A stretch of 46,717 bases of DNA from Planctomycetota bacterium (GTDB lineage: Bacteria > Planctomycetota > Planctomycetia > Planctomycetales > Planctomycetaceae), in the NCBI GenBank assembly GCA_016872645.1, contig VGZH01000045.1, positions 1 to 46,717 of the forward strand, in the 5' to 3' direction. The notes beneath the pieces are model-generated. The model was given only the letters and a program-made list of their open reading frames with translations, searched no databases and was not told where the DNA came from. Made by a program: the position numbers and the translations under genes. Below, piece after piece: positions 1-7,381 of the stretch. The first letter of the stretch is position 1. Every line of letters begins with the position of its first letter.

Positions 1-116
1 ACCTCTCCGAGACCCCCAGCGAAATCTTCGACTGCGATTTGCACCCCAACGGCATTGACCTCTTTACCGCCCACTTCGACGGCCACGTTCGCTGCCTCCA
101 CTGTGCCGCCGGTTGA
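1..116 (+). CDS. C-terminal end of a WD40-repeat-like protein (partial)
   Basis: The frame starting at base 3 is open from the window edge to a TGA at 114-116 and gives 37 residues. They read like one WD40 blade: a segment IFDCDLHPNGIDLFTAHFDG followed by HVRCLHCAAG, comparable to the common pattern of an aspartate-containing strand, HPDG-type turn and DGxVRxxD strand. Only the last repeat of the protein would be visible, so the architecture upstream is unknown. Planctomycetes often carry WD40 domains on large secreted or cytochrome-linked proteins, but nothing here shows which kind this is. It stops just where the transposase remnant starts, so truncation by that element is possible. The call rests on a single repeat and is tentative. 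Confidence 0.4.
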   Translation, partial: LSETPSEIFDCDLHPNGIDLFTAHFDGHVRCLHCAAG

Positions 117-319
117 TCCCGATGCCACCGTACTCGCCGGAACTCAACGGCATCGAGAATCTGTGGCATTACCTCCGCAGTCACTCCTAGTCCAACCGAA
201 CCTATCGCGACTACGACGAACTCTTCGACGTCGCGGAGGAATCCTGGTACCGATACCGCCTCGACACCGACCTGATCAAATCCATCTGTGTAAAAAACCA
301 CATCCCAACACGCACTTAG
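113..319 (+). pseudogene. IS630-family transposase C-terminal remnant
   Basis: In the frame containing base 122 the translation reads LIPMPPYSPELNGIENLW, then HYLRSHS, a stop, then SNRTYRDYDELFD and LIKSIC. This is the end of the DDE domain of IS630-type transposases, where PPYSPELNPIENLW holds the last catalytic glutamate. A TAG at 188-190 interrupts the frame at the place where family members usually have a tryptophan, so one G-to-A change could explain it. The frame ends at TAG 317-319. Everything before the last catalytic motif is missing and I see no flanking inverted repeats, so this is a dead fragment and not an intact insertion sequence. The 187 bases between it and the next gene hold nothing I recognise. 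Confidence 0.75.
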
Positions 320-506
320 ATTCGGCGATCCGTATTACGAGTTGTTCCTGCGAAGCGCCCCAGGAGCATCTTGCTGCGGTATGTCTTCGACTCCGCGCAG
401 GGCCTCGCGGCTGCGTGATTGATGATTACTCGCACCCGGGCTTGCTTCCCCGGCGAAGCTCGAGTCAGTCGATGCGCATCCGTTCGCGACCGACCAAAAG
501 GTATGA

Positions 507-1811
507 TTACACACCAGCGGCGATCAGGGCCGTGGCTTGGCCCATGTCGGTGGTGCTGAGTTTGAGCAACAGCTTGTTGCTGATCGGGAGCGGTTTGCCA
601 GTAACGATGTTGAGGCGGCAGGCGGGGTCAGGGGTGCGATAGTTAAGGGTCGGATAGACGACTCCGGCTCGCAGACCCAAGAGCGAGGCGGCCAGTTCCA
701 AGGGGCCGGAACCGGCACCCGAGTTGCCGAGTTGGCTCTTGAAAGCGGTGACCGGAATTTCTTCGGCACGATTGCCGAACAAGTCGTGGATCGCTGCGGC
801 TTCTTCGGCATCACAACGGAAGGCGCCCAAGCCGAAGGCGTTGACGTGGCCGATGTCGTCGGCGGTGACTCTGGCGTCGCGGAACGCGGCTCGTGTGGCG
901 TTTGCAAACGCGAGACGAAAATTCGGTCGGCCTTGTTTGTTGATCACGCAGGAAGATCCCGTGCCGAGGATCGAGCCATAGATGGTTGCTCCGCGTGCAG
1001 CGGCGAAGGCTTCCGTTTCGAGCATGAGCGCGCCAGCTCCTTCGCCCAAGACTTGGCCATTGCGAGTGGCGTCGAACGGACGGCTCCAAGTTTCGGGAGG
1101 TTCGCCGGGATGATTGGCGAGTTCGTCTTGCAGCGCCGCGTGAATCCCTTTGATGCTGGCGGTGCGTGTGCCAGTCGCTCCCGTGATCATGATGTCGGCT
1201 TGGCCGCGCCGCATGATGCGGATCGCCTCGCCGATCGAAGCGTTACCCGAGGCCTCGTTCATCGTCAGCGAGTTGCTCGGCCCGCGCGCGTCGGCCAGGA
1301 TACTGATGTGGCACGAGGGCATGTTTGGCAGGTACTTGAGCAGCCACAGCGGTTCCATCGCAGGCAGACCGGTCTGGCCCCAGCGATCGAATTGGAAGTT
1401 CAGGTTCTCGTCGGCACAGGCGTCGGCGCCTCCTTGCAGGACGTCTGGCGGCGAATACATCTGGTTGGAGCCGAACTCGACGCCGATTCGCTCGTGAGCC
1501 AAAGCCTCGACCTTCAGACCGGCGTGCTCGATGCCGATGATCGCGGCGAGGACTCCCAACTGAATGTCGCGGCTATAGACCTTAAAGCTTTTGCGTTGGC
1601 CTTTGAGCCACGTTGTTTTGGCGGTCTCGTCGGTGAGTTCTTTGACTTCGGCCCCGATGCCGCCGGGAGCGGCGTTGTACGGGATCAGCGAAATCGGCGC
1701 GATGCCGCTTTGACCGGCCTTGAGTCCCGCTTCGAATCGCTCAATGCCGATCCCAATCGGGCTGACGATGCCCAGACCGGTGATGACCACTCGCTTTGCG
1801 GAATCGCTCAT
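507..1811 (-). CDS. Beta-ketoacyl-ACP synthase fold protein lacking the catalytic triad
   Basis: A 434-residue protein with the full FabF-type thiolase fold: an N-terminal KRVVITGLGIVSPIG strand, a GPSNSLTMNEASGNASIG segment around residues 177-194, VNAFGLGAF near 323 and FKSQLGNSGAGSG near 357. Aligned by eye to E. coli FabF, the catalytic cysteine is Glu186, the first histidine is Phe326 and the second histidine is Asn363; Lys358 is kept. It should therefore not condense acyl chains in the normal way. Loss of the cysteine is known in chain-length factors and KSQ domains of polyketide systems, which act with an active partner or as decarboxylases. No partner ketosynthase or acyl carrier protein lies next to it. 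I chose the ATG at 1811 because an upstream extension of the open frame (to 2051) is not ketosynthase-like. Fold call firm; role unknown. Confidence 0.85.
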   Translation of the reverse strand: MSDSAKRVVITGLGIVSPIGIGIERFEAGLKAGQSGIAPISLIPYNAAPGGIGAEVKELTDETAKTTWLKGQRKSFKVYSRDIQLGVLAAIIGIEHAGLKVEALAHERIGVEFGSNQMYSPPDVLQGGADACADENLNFQFDRWGQTGLPAMEPLWLLKYLPNMPSCHISILADARGPSNSLTMNEASGNASIGEAIRIMRRGQADIMITGATGTRTASIKGIHAALQDELANHPGEPPETWSRPFDATRNGQVLGEGAGALMLETEAFAAARGATIYGSILGTGSSCVINKQGRPNFRLAFANATRAAFRDARVTADDIGHVNAFGLGAFRCDAEEAAAIHDLFGNRAEEIPVTAFKSQLGNSGAGSGPLELAASLLGLRAGVVYPTLNYRTPDPACRLNIVTGKPLPISNKLLLKLSTTDMGQATALIAAGV

Positions 1812-2049
1812 TTCTGAAAGGCTCGCACAGGGTACGGCGGAGCCGAACTCGCGGAGCAAGCTCCGGCTTCGGCGGCTTAGGGGTGTAAGAAAGAGGAATC
1901 TGCCGAGTTTTGCAAGGCCGTTTCGGCGATCGGTCCTCCGTCGGCGAATTGCCTCGGCTTCTGCGGCTCCCCTATATTTCGCCGCTTCTCCGGGGAGCCA
2001 TGTGGCGCTGGCACCGGCTCTGATGCTTCTGGACCGCCGAAGGTAATCC

Positions 2050-3522
2050 ATGTCGAAGAGAGTCTACTCACCAACCGCGATCCGCTGGCTGAAGTGGCTG
2101 GCCGCGGTCGGCACGCTGTTCCTGACAAATTGGTTGATGGGTCAAGAGCCTGCTGATACGTCTCCGGCCGCACCCCCGATCGTTGCGCTAGCGAATGAAC
2201 ACGCGAGTCTCGGCCACCTGTTGTCCGTATGGACCGTTCTGCCGTTCGTGTCGCTGCTGCTGTGTATTGCAGTCCTTCCGCTGGCCGCTCCGCACTGGTG
2301 GGAGCACAACAAGAACAAAGGGATCATCGCCGCCGTCTTGGGATTGCCTCTCGCTGCGTACCTGGCGATCAGTTTTGGTTCCGACGGGCAAGGGGAGTTG
2401 CTGCACGCGGCGAAGGATTATGTGTCGTTCATTTGCCTGCTGGGTTCGTTGTACGTCATCAGCGGAGGGGTGTTTGTCCGCGGCTCGCTGGACGGGACGC
2501 CGCTGCTGAACACCGCGTTGCTCGGATTGGGTGCGGTTCTGGCCAGCTTCGTCGGAACGACGGGAGCCTCGGTGCTGTTGATTCGGCCGCTGCTACGGGC
2601 GAATCAGCCTCGGCAAAAGAAGGCCCACATTGTCGTGTTCTTCATCTTCGTCGTCTCGAACTGCGGTGGGCTGCTGACTCCATTGGGAGATCCGCCGTTA
2701 TTCATCGGCTTCCTCAAAGGTGTGCCCTTTTTGTGGACGATGCGGCTGGTGGAGCAATGGGCACTCGTCAACGGGTTGCTGCTTTTTATCTTCATGATTT
2801 GGGACCAGCTCGTCTTCAATCGCGAAGAAAAGGAACGGGCGGGTTCTCAATTGGAAGCGGTCATGCAGCACGAGCGGTTCGGGATCGACGGACTGCGGAA
2901 CTTTGCATTTCTCGGAGGGATTCTGGCGACGGTGTATTTCTCCGGCAGTCAGCAGTGGGCATACGGAATTCAGGAAGGATTGATGGTCGCACTGCTGCTG
3001 GCGTCGTACTTCTCGACCTCGCGAGAGATTCACGGCAGGAACAAGTTTACGTTCGGGCCGATCATCGAAGTGGCCGTGCTCTTCGCGGGAATCTTCGTCA
3101 CGATGATTCCCGCGCTCCTGATCCTGAACGCTAACGGCAAGAGCATGGGGATCACCCAGCCGTGGCAGTACTTCTGGGCGGCGGGAATGTTGTCGAGTTT
3201 CCTCGACAACGCGCCGACTTACCTGACCTTCGCGGCAACCGCGTGCGGGATTCAAAACATTCAGCCGGAAGGGCAATACCTTGCTGAGTTCTTGAAACTG
3301 CCCGCCGAGGCCAATGCCGTGCAGATCCTCGCGGCGATCTCCTGCGGAGCGGTCTTCATGGGAGCCAACACGTACATCGGCAACGGCCCGAACTTCATGG
3401 TCAAAGCGATTGCCGAAGAGAACGGCGTGAAAATGCCCAGCTTCTTCGGATACATGGCATATTCGGGAGCGATTCTGATCCCGATCTTCGTGGTCGTGAC
3501 GTTCGTTTTTTTCCGAGGCTGA
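2050..3522 (+). CDS. NhaD/CitMHS-type sodium:proton antiporter
   Basis: A 490-residue polytopic inner-membrane protein of the ion transporter superfamily (CitMHS_2/NhaD-like). A first hydrophobic stretch near residues 12-30 is followed by a short Pro/Ala-rich outside loop and then about ten membrane segments. The diagnostic piece is SNCGGLLTPLGDPPLFIG at about 203-220, matching the SNxGGxxTPLGDPPL signature of this family, with a second conserved half-helix motif at SSFLDNAPTYLTF. Expected role is exchange of sodium for protons across the cytoplasmic membrane; the substrate is inferred from the family only. ATG at 2050 follows AAGG at 2040-2043. The oxidase-subunit-like gene begins three bases after its stop codon, so the two are probably co-translated. 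Confidence 0.85.
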   Translation: MSKRVYSPTAIRWLKWLAAVGTLFLTNWLMGQEPADTSPAAPPIVALANEHASLGHLLSVWTVLPFVSLLLCIAVLPLAAPHWWEHNKNKGIIAAVLGLPLAAYLAISFGSDGQGELLHAAKDYVSFICLLGSLYVISGGVFVRGSLDGTPLLNTALLGLGAVLASFVGTTGASVLLIRPLLRANQPRQKKAHIVVFFIFVVSNCGGLLTPLGDPPLFIGFLKGVPFLWTMRLVEQWALVNGLLLFIFMIWDQLVFNREEKERAGSQLEAVMQHERFGIDGLRNFAFLGGILATVYFSGSQQWAYGIQEGLMVALLLASYFSTSREIHGRNKFTFGPIIEVAVLFAGIFVTMIPALLILNANGKSMGITQPWQYFWAAGMLSSFLDNAPTYLTFAATACGIQNIQPEGQYLAEFLKLPAEANAVQILAAISCGAVFMGANTYIGNGPNFMVKAIAEENGVKMPSFFGYMAYSGAILIPIFVVVTFVFFRG

Positions 3523-3525
3523 TTC

Positions 3526-4149
3526 GTGTCGATCTCGCCGTCCGCCCGTCCGCGAAGTCTGCTTGCAAGACGATTCTTCGTCCTGTCGTCGGGACTGCTG
3601 ACGGTTGCCGTGCTGATCGCAATGAGCGGCATTCACTGGTTGAGCCGCGCGCCGTCCGATCGCTCAATCATGCCGACTGCGTTCTGGATCAGCTCGGCGT
3701 TTTTGCTGGCCGGGAGCGTGACGCTTCAACGAGCCGCGTGGCTGGTGCGAGTCCAACGGCTCGAATCGTTTCGCCGTTGGCTGGTGGTGTCGCTGATCTC
3801 CGGAACGCTGTTCGTCGGTCTTCAGATTTGTGGGCTGTGGCGGCTTGCCCAGAATCAAACCCGGCCGGGACAGTCGTTGCCCGAATCGGCTGAGACCGGA
3901 GCAAACGCGCTTGTCGCAATGTTCGCGGCGTTGCACGGTGTCCACTTCGTCATCGCACTGCTGTTTGTCGCCTGGATCACCGTCAATGCCTTCGCAAACC
4001 GCTACGACCACGAGTACTCCAGCGGTGTCACCTTTTGTGCCTGGTTCTGGCACACACTGGGAATCGTCTGGCTGATGATCCTCGGCTTGTTCGCCGCCGG
4101 AGCACTAACCGGCTTCGAGGCGATCTCAATCCCCGATCCGCAAGTTTGA
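3526..4149 (+). CDS. Cytochrome c oxidase subunit III-like membrane protein
   Basis: A 207-residue protein with five predicted membrane helices, roughly residues 17-40, 50-74, 84-106, 128-154 and 168-192. The last two contain HGVHFVIALLFVAWI and FCAWFWHTLGIVWLMIL, the typical subunit III pattern in which HGxH opens one helix and WHxxxxxW lies in the last. A glycine replaces the aspartate often found in WHFVDVVW. It starts with GTG three bases after the antiporter stop; no nearer ATG would keep the first helix. No other oxidase subunit gene lies in the window, so it may belong to a distant oxidase complex or be a stand-alone homologue. The close spacing to the antiporter suggests co-expression, which is inference. 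Confidence 0.8.
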   Translation: MSISPSARPRSLLARRFFVLSSGLLTVAVLIAMSGIHWLSRAPSDRSIMPTAFWISSAFLLAGSVTLQRAAWLVRVQRLESFRRWLVVSLISGTLFVGLQICGLWRLAQNQTRPGQSLPESAETGANALVAMFAALHGVHFVIALLFVAWITVNAFANRYDHEYSSGVTFCAWFWHTLGIVWLMILGLFAAGALTGFEAISIPDPQV

Positions 4150-4164
4150 GTGTGCCCATTCATC

Positions 4165-4310
4165 CCTTCTCACTCTGGGAGAAAGTGGCCGAAGGCCGGA
4201 TGAGGGACGCGAAGAGCGGTAGGCTTTCTCATGCCCATTCATCGGCAGTGAGAGTCGGTTGCCTCGTGGCTCCCTCACCCCGGCCCTCTCCCAAAGGGAG
4301 TGAGAGAGAA
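4165..4310. repeat. Palindromic intergenic repeat, CCCTCACCCCGGCC type
   Basis: Two imperfect inverted arms lie about 60 bases apart. The left arm (about 4169-4207) reads CTCACTCTGGGAGAAAG, then GGCCGAAGGCCGGATGAGGG; the right arm (about 4271-4307) reads TCCCTCACCCCGGCCCTCTC, then CCAAAGGGAGTGAGAG. A direct repeat GCCCATTCAT occurs at 4154-4163 and 4233-4242. The element fills most of the 279-base gap between the oxidase-like gene and the LRR gene and has no coding capacity, so it looks like a non-autonomous palindromic element. Confidence 0.6.
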
Positions 4311-4428
4311 AATCAAATTCAGCCGTTGCCCCGTCGTTCTTACCCCGTTCGCTACTGTCGTCCGCGCGAGCCGATTACACTCCCGCTCCCAAACCTTGCC
4401 CACCTTTTTCGACGTGGAGAAACACCCG

Positions 4429-5271
4429 ATGCGATCGCGACGAGACCTTCTAACGTGGCTCTGTGTTGGTTCATTCGGCCTGTCCCTGTTCGCGGCCACC
4501 GCGTCCGCTCAGGACAAACCGCTGGTGCCGGACAAGAACCTCGAAACGGCGCTCAAGGCTGAACTCAAGAAGAAGGCTGACGAGGCGCTCAAAGAGGAAG
4601 ACCTTAAAAACGTCTTCTTCCTCGAAGCCAAGAAGAAAGAGATCGCTGATCTCACCGGCCTCGAGAAATGCCCGAACCTCGCGCTCATCAACTTGTCGGG
4701 CAACAAGCTCGTGAACCTCGCTCCGCTGGCCGGGCTGAGTAACTTGCAATCGCTCGATCTGTCCAAGAACCAGATCGTCGACATCGCCCCGCTCGCGAAG
4801 CTGGAGAAGTTGCAATACCTGCAGCTCGAAGACAACCAAATCGAAAAGGCCGACTCCATCGCTGGCTTGGTCAAGTTGCAAGCTCTGTACTTGTCGAAAA
4901 ACAAGATCGCGTCGGTCGAACCGCTGGCCAAGTTGGAGAAGCTCGCCTCGCTGTATCTCGGGAACAACTTGATCGAGGATATCTCCCACTTGAAGGGACT
5001 GAAGTGGGTCAACAACCTCGACCTGCGCGGCAACAAGGTCAAAGACCTCGCCCCGTTGTCTGGTTTCACCGAGTTGCGATTCACTTTCCTCGCCGGCAAC
5101 CCGATTGGCGATCTCGCTCCGTTGATCGTGATGGCCAAAGCCGACACGGAAGGCCAGCAGCGCTTCGCACCGTACTGGAAGCTGTACCTCGAAGAAGCCG
5201 CGCTCAGTGACGCGGCCAAGAAACAAGTTGAGGAACTGAAAAAACTCGGCGTGCGGATTAACCCGAAGTAA
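4429..5271 (+). CDS. Secreted leucine-rich-repeat protein
   Basis: A 280-residue exported protein. Residues 1-26 form a signal peptide with an RRDLL start and an ATASA/Q cleavage site. A charged helical segment rich in Lys and Glu (about 30-60) precedes about seven repeats of 22 residues of the internalin type, for example LSNLQSLDLSKNQIVDIAPL and VKLQALYLSKNKIASVEPL, covering about 65-230. A helical tail closes it. Such repeats form a curved protein-binding surface; the partner is unknown. I chose ATG 4429 over the upstream start at 4300 because GGAGA lies eight bases before it and it begins the signal peptide exactly. It ends 12 bases from the convergent reductase gene. Confidence 0.9.
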   Translation: MRSRRDLLTWLCVGSFGLSLFAATASAQDKPLVPDKNLETALKAELKKKADEALKEEDLKNVFFLEAKKKEIADLTGLEKCPNLALINLSGNKLVNLAPLAGLSNLQSLDLSKNQIVDIAPLAKLEKLQYLQLEDNQIEKADSIAGLVKLQALYLSKNKIASVEPLAKLEKLASLYLGNNLIEDISHLKGLKWVNNLDLRGNKVKDLAPLSGFTELRFTFLAGNPIGDLAPLIVMAKADTEGQQRFAPYWKLYLEEAALSDAAKKQVEELKKLGVRINPK

Positions 5272-5283
5272 GCGTTACAACGA

Positions 5284-6216
5284 TCAGTTGTTCTTCGGCA
5301 GCCCTTCGATGTGGCCGATGTTTTTGACCGGAGCCAGAATTTTGAGCACGTCGGCAAGGAGTTGTTGATCGAGCGGTAACGCGGCCCATTCGGCCCATTT
5401 GCAAATGTTGTCGGGGTTCGCACTGCCGGCAATCGTCGTCGTGATGTCAGCATTCGCGATTGAGAACTGCACCGCGAGTTGAGCGATGTCCACACCGTGT
5501 TTCGTGCAGTGCTCGGCGGCGCGGCGACAGGCTTCGCGGACGGCGAGAGGTTCTTTGTGCCACGCGGGGAGCGGCGAGTTTGTCAGCAGCCGAGCGGCGA
5601 ATGGGCCGGCGTTCATCACACCGACTCCTTTGGCTTTGAGGTACGGCACCAACTCGTCAGCGAAGCGAGTGTTTTGCAGGCAGTATTGGTTGTAGCTCAG
5701 CACGCAGTCGAGATCAGTTTGATCGAGCACGAACCGGAACAGCTTCATCGGATAACCGCTGATGCCGACGAATCGCACCTTGCCCGCCTGCTGCAGCTTG
5801 CGAAGGGCGGGAAGCGTCTCGTCCACGATCTGCTGCATCTCGACGAACTCGATGTCGTGGCACAGGCAGATGTCGAGATGATCGGTCCCCAGCCGATGCA
5901 GGCTGACGTCCACACTCTCGGCGACTCGCTTGGCGGAGAAATCGAAGTGAGCCAGATCATACCGGCCGAGCTTCGTGCAGAGCAGATACTGGTCTCGTGG
6001 CACGTCTCGCAGAGCGATGCCGGTCAAGACCTCGCTCATGCCGCGGCCGTAGAACGGCGACGTGTCGATGAAATTCAAGCCGCACTCCAAAGCCACACGC
6101 ACGCTAGTGAGCGCCTCGTCGAGCTTCACGCTCCGAAACTCTTGTCCCAGCGATGAGGCTCCGAAACTAAGGATGGGGAGATTCAGACCAGTCCGGCCCA
6201 GCGGTCGAGTTTGCAT
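5284..6216 (-). CDS. Aldo/keto reductase, L-galactose dehydrogenase-like
   Basis: A 310-residue NAD(P)-dependent oxidoreductase with a TIM barrel. The aldo/keto reductase tetrad is complete: Asp51 (in FIDTSPFYG), Tyr56, Lys82 (in CTKLGRYD) and His120 (in CLCHDIEF). CHDIEF, FDFSAKRVAESVDVSLHRLG and LPYLKAKGVGV-like sequence resemble the plant L-galactose dehydrogenase branch. Substrate in a bacterium is uncertain; a galactose- or fucose-type sugar is a reasonable guess. Start set at ATG 6216, where the family begins (MQTRPLGRTGLNLP); the longer frame to 6282 is not family-like. It converges on the LRR gene with 12 bases between stops. Confidence 0.88.
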   Translation of the reverse strand: MQTRPLGRTGLNLPILSFGASSLGQEFRSVKLDEALTSVRVALECGLNFIDTSPFYGRGMSEVLTGIALRDVPRDQYLLCTKLGRYDLAHFDFSAKRVAESVDVSLHRLGTDHLDICLCHDIEFVEMQQIVDETLPALRKLQQAGKVRFVGISGYPMKLFRFVLDQTDLDCVLSYNQYCLQNTRFADELVPYLKAKGVGVMNAGPFAARLLTNSPLPAWHKEPLAVREACRRAAEHCTKHGVDIAQLAVQFSIANADITTTIAGSANPDNICKWAEWAALPLDQQLLADVLKILAPVKNIGHIEGLPKNN

Positions 6217-6432
6217 GGCGTCAATCCAAGGTGTAATCGTGGTCGCGTACAAACAGTACCGCGACTGCCAGCGAGCGGCCAAGCATCGACGACGCTAGCC
6301 GTACCCTGACAGTCGCAGTACGGATGCGGACCAGAGACAGTCTTCAGACCAGCACGACACGCCAGCGAGTGGTATTGTGCTCCGCGTTTTTGGCCACTCG
6401 CTCGGGCATCGTGCCAGGTTTTGCAACCGCTT

Positions 6433-7275
6433 CTACCAAGTTGTGGCCATCATCTTTTCGCGTGACGGCCGTTGATCAGTCGGTCGTGGAAGCTCACTCG
6501 CCACATCCAGCAACATCACCGAGTCAATGCGGTGGACATCCTCGTGCTCAGCAACAGCCAACGCCAAGCGGCACAGGCGGACGATCTCGCGCGGCACGCC
6601 ACCGCTCAGGTCAAACATTGCCTCCGCCGCATCGCGCTGAAAAACCTCGCGACGGTGACCGGTACGGTCGAGCAACTCTCGGACGAACGATTCTGTCTCA
6701 CGACGGCTCAAGCCAGGGAGTTCGATTCGCAACTCCGATTGTTCGGCCAATTCTCCGAACAACAATTGCCCATGTCCCGCGCGAGCCGCCGCCAGAATCG
6801 TCAGGCCACCATCATTCGCAACATCGAGGTGCAGCAAACGCTCGATCATGCTGAGGCAATCCGCTTGGGCGCGTTCGAGGTGATCGAACAACAGCACACT
6901 CGGCAAACGGGCCGAGTGCAGTGCGCGCCAGTGGTCGCGGACCGCTCGCCACAGAGTCCCGTGCGACCAGTGGCCGGCTGGCCCCAGTCGCAAGCCAACG
7001 GCCAATTGAAACAGCAGGTCGTGTGAATCGATTCCAAACAGCTCAATCGTGGCGACCTCGCGACCCAACCGCTTTGCCTCGTGAGCGGCCGCATTCAGGA
7101 CGAGGGATTTGCCAGTTCCGGCCGGTCCAAGCATCAAGCCAAATCGCCCACGATGCTCGACCAAATAGCTCAGCCGAGCCAACGCCTCTTCATGCGGCGG
7201 AGTCGTAATCAACCTGCCCTGGCCGAGCAGGCCTTGCAACGCAACGTCATTCTGTTCCCAATACCGCTCGTGCAT
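6433..7275 (-). CDS. ExeA-like AAA ATPase
   Basis: A 280-residue cytoplasmic ATPase of the ExeA/GspA type. It starts with YWEQNDVALQGLLGQGRLI-like sequence followed by HEEALARLSYLVEHRGRFGL, the usual entry to this fold. Walker A is GPAGTGKS at 50-57. The Walker B strand is SVLLFDHLERA around 126-136, with Asp131 but no acidic residue directly after it, where ExeA has DEAQ. A sensor-like strand LTILAAARAG and a C-terminal helical lid (SGGVPREIVRLCRLAL) follow. ExeA proteins usually have a peptidoglycan-binding domain or a GspB partner; neither is present here. GGAG lies seven bases before ATG 7275. The whole gap to rsmE is a short inverted repeat. Confidence 0.85.
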   Translation of the reverse strand: MHERYWEQNDVALQGLLGQGRLITTPPHEEALARLSYLVEHRGRFGLMLGPAGTGKSLVLNAAAHEAKRLGREVATIELFGIDSHDLLFQLAVGLRLGPAGHWSHGTLWRAVRDHWRALHSARLPSVLLFDHLERAQADCLSMIERLLHLDVANDGGLTILAAARAGHGQLLFGELAEQSELRIELPGLSRRETESFVRELLDRTGHRREVFQRDAAEAMFDLSGGVPREIVRLCRLALAVAEHEDVHRIDSVMLLDVASELPRPTDQRPSREKMMATTW

Positions 7276-7286
7276 TCGCGTTCTCC

Positions 7287-7347
7287 GTAGCCCGACTCTC
7301 CGAGTCGGATGCTTTCAAACAGAACCCGACTCGGAGAGTCGGGCTAC
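7287..7347. repeat. GTAGCCC palindromic element, copy 1 (perfect 22-bp arms)
   Basis: The 22 bases at 7287-7308 (GTAGCCCGACTCTCCGAGTC plus GG) are exactly repeated in inverse orientation at 7326-7347, with a 17-base spacer. Each arm is itself a small hairpin, CCGACTC and GAGTCGG around TCC. It lies between the divergent ATPase and rsmE genes, ending 11 bases from the ATPase start codon. It could fold as one long stem or as two separate hairpins. Confidence 0.9.
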
Positions 7348-7381
7348 TCGAATCCGTCTTCGGCAGAGGCCCCGGCATCAC

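Noticed and set aside
537-1817. 426-codon open frame on the plus strand opposite the ketosynthase-like gene
   Set aside because: It is the mirror of a real coding sequence in GC-rich DNA; its translation has no domain, while the minus strand has clear ketosynthase motifs.
1843-1873. Hairpin GCCGAA...TTCGGC upstream of the ketosynthase-like gene
   Set aside because: Short, imperfect and GC-rich; not distinguishable from chance and not similar to the repeat families.
2698-3636. 312-codon minus-strand frame opposite the antiporter gene
   Set aside because: Very Arg/His/Gln-rich mirror translation with no domain; the plus strand encodes a clear transporter.
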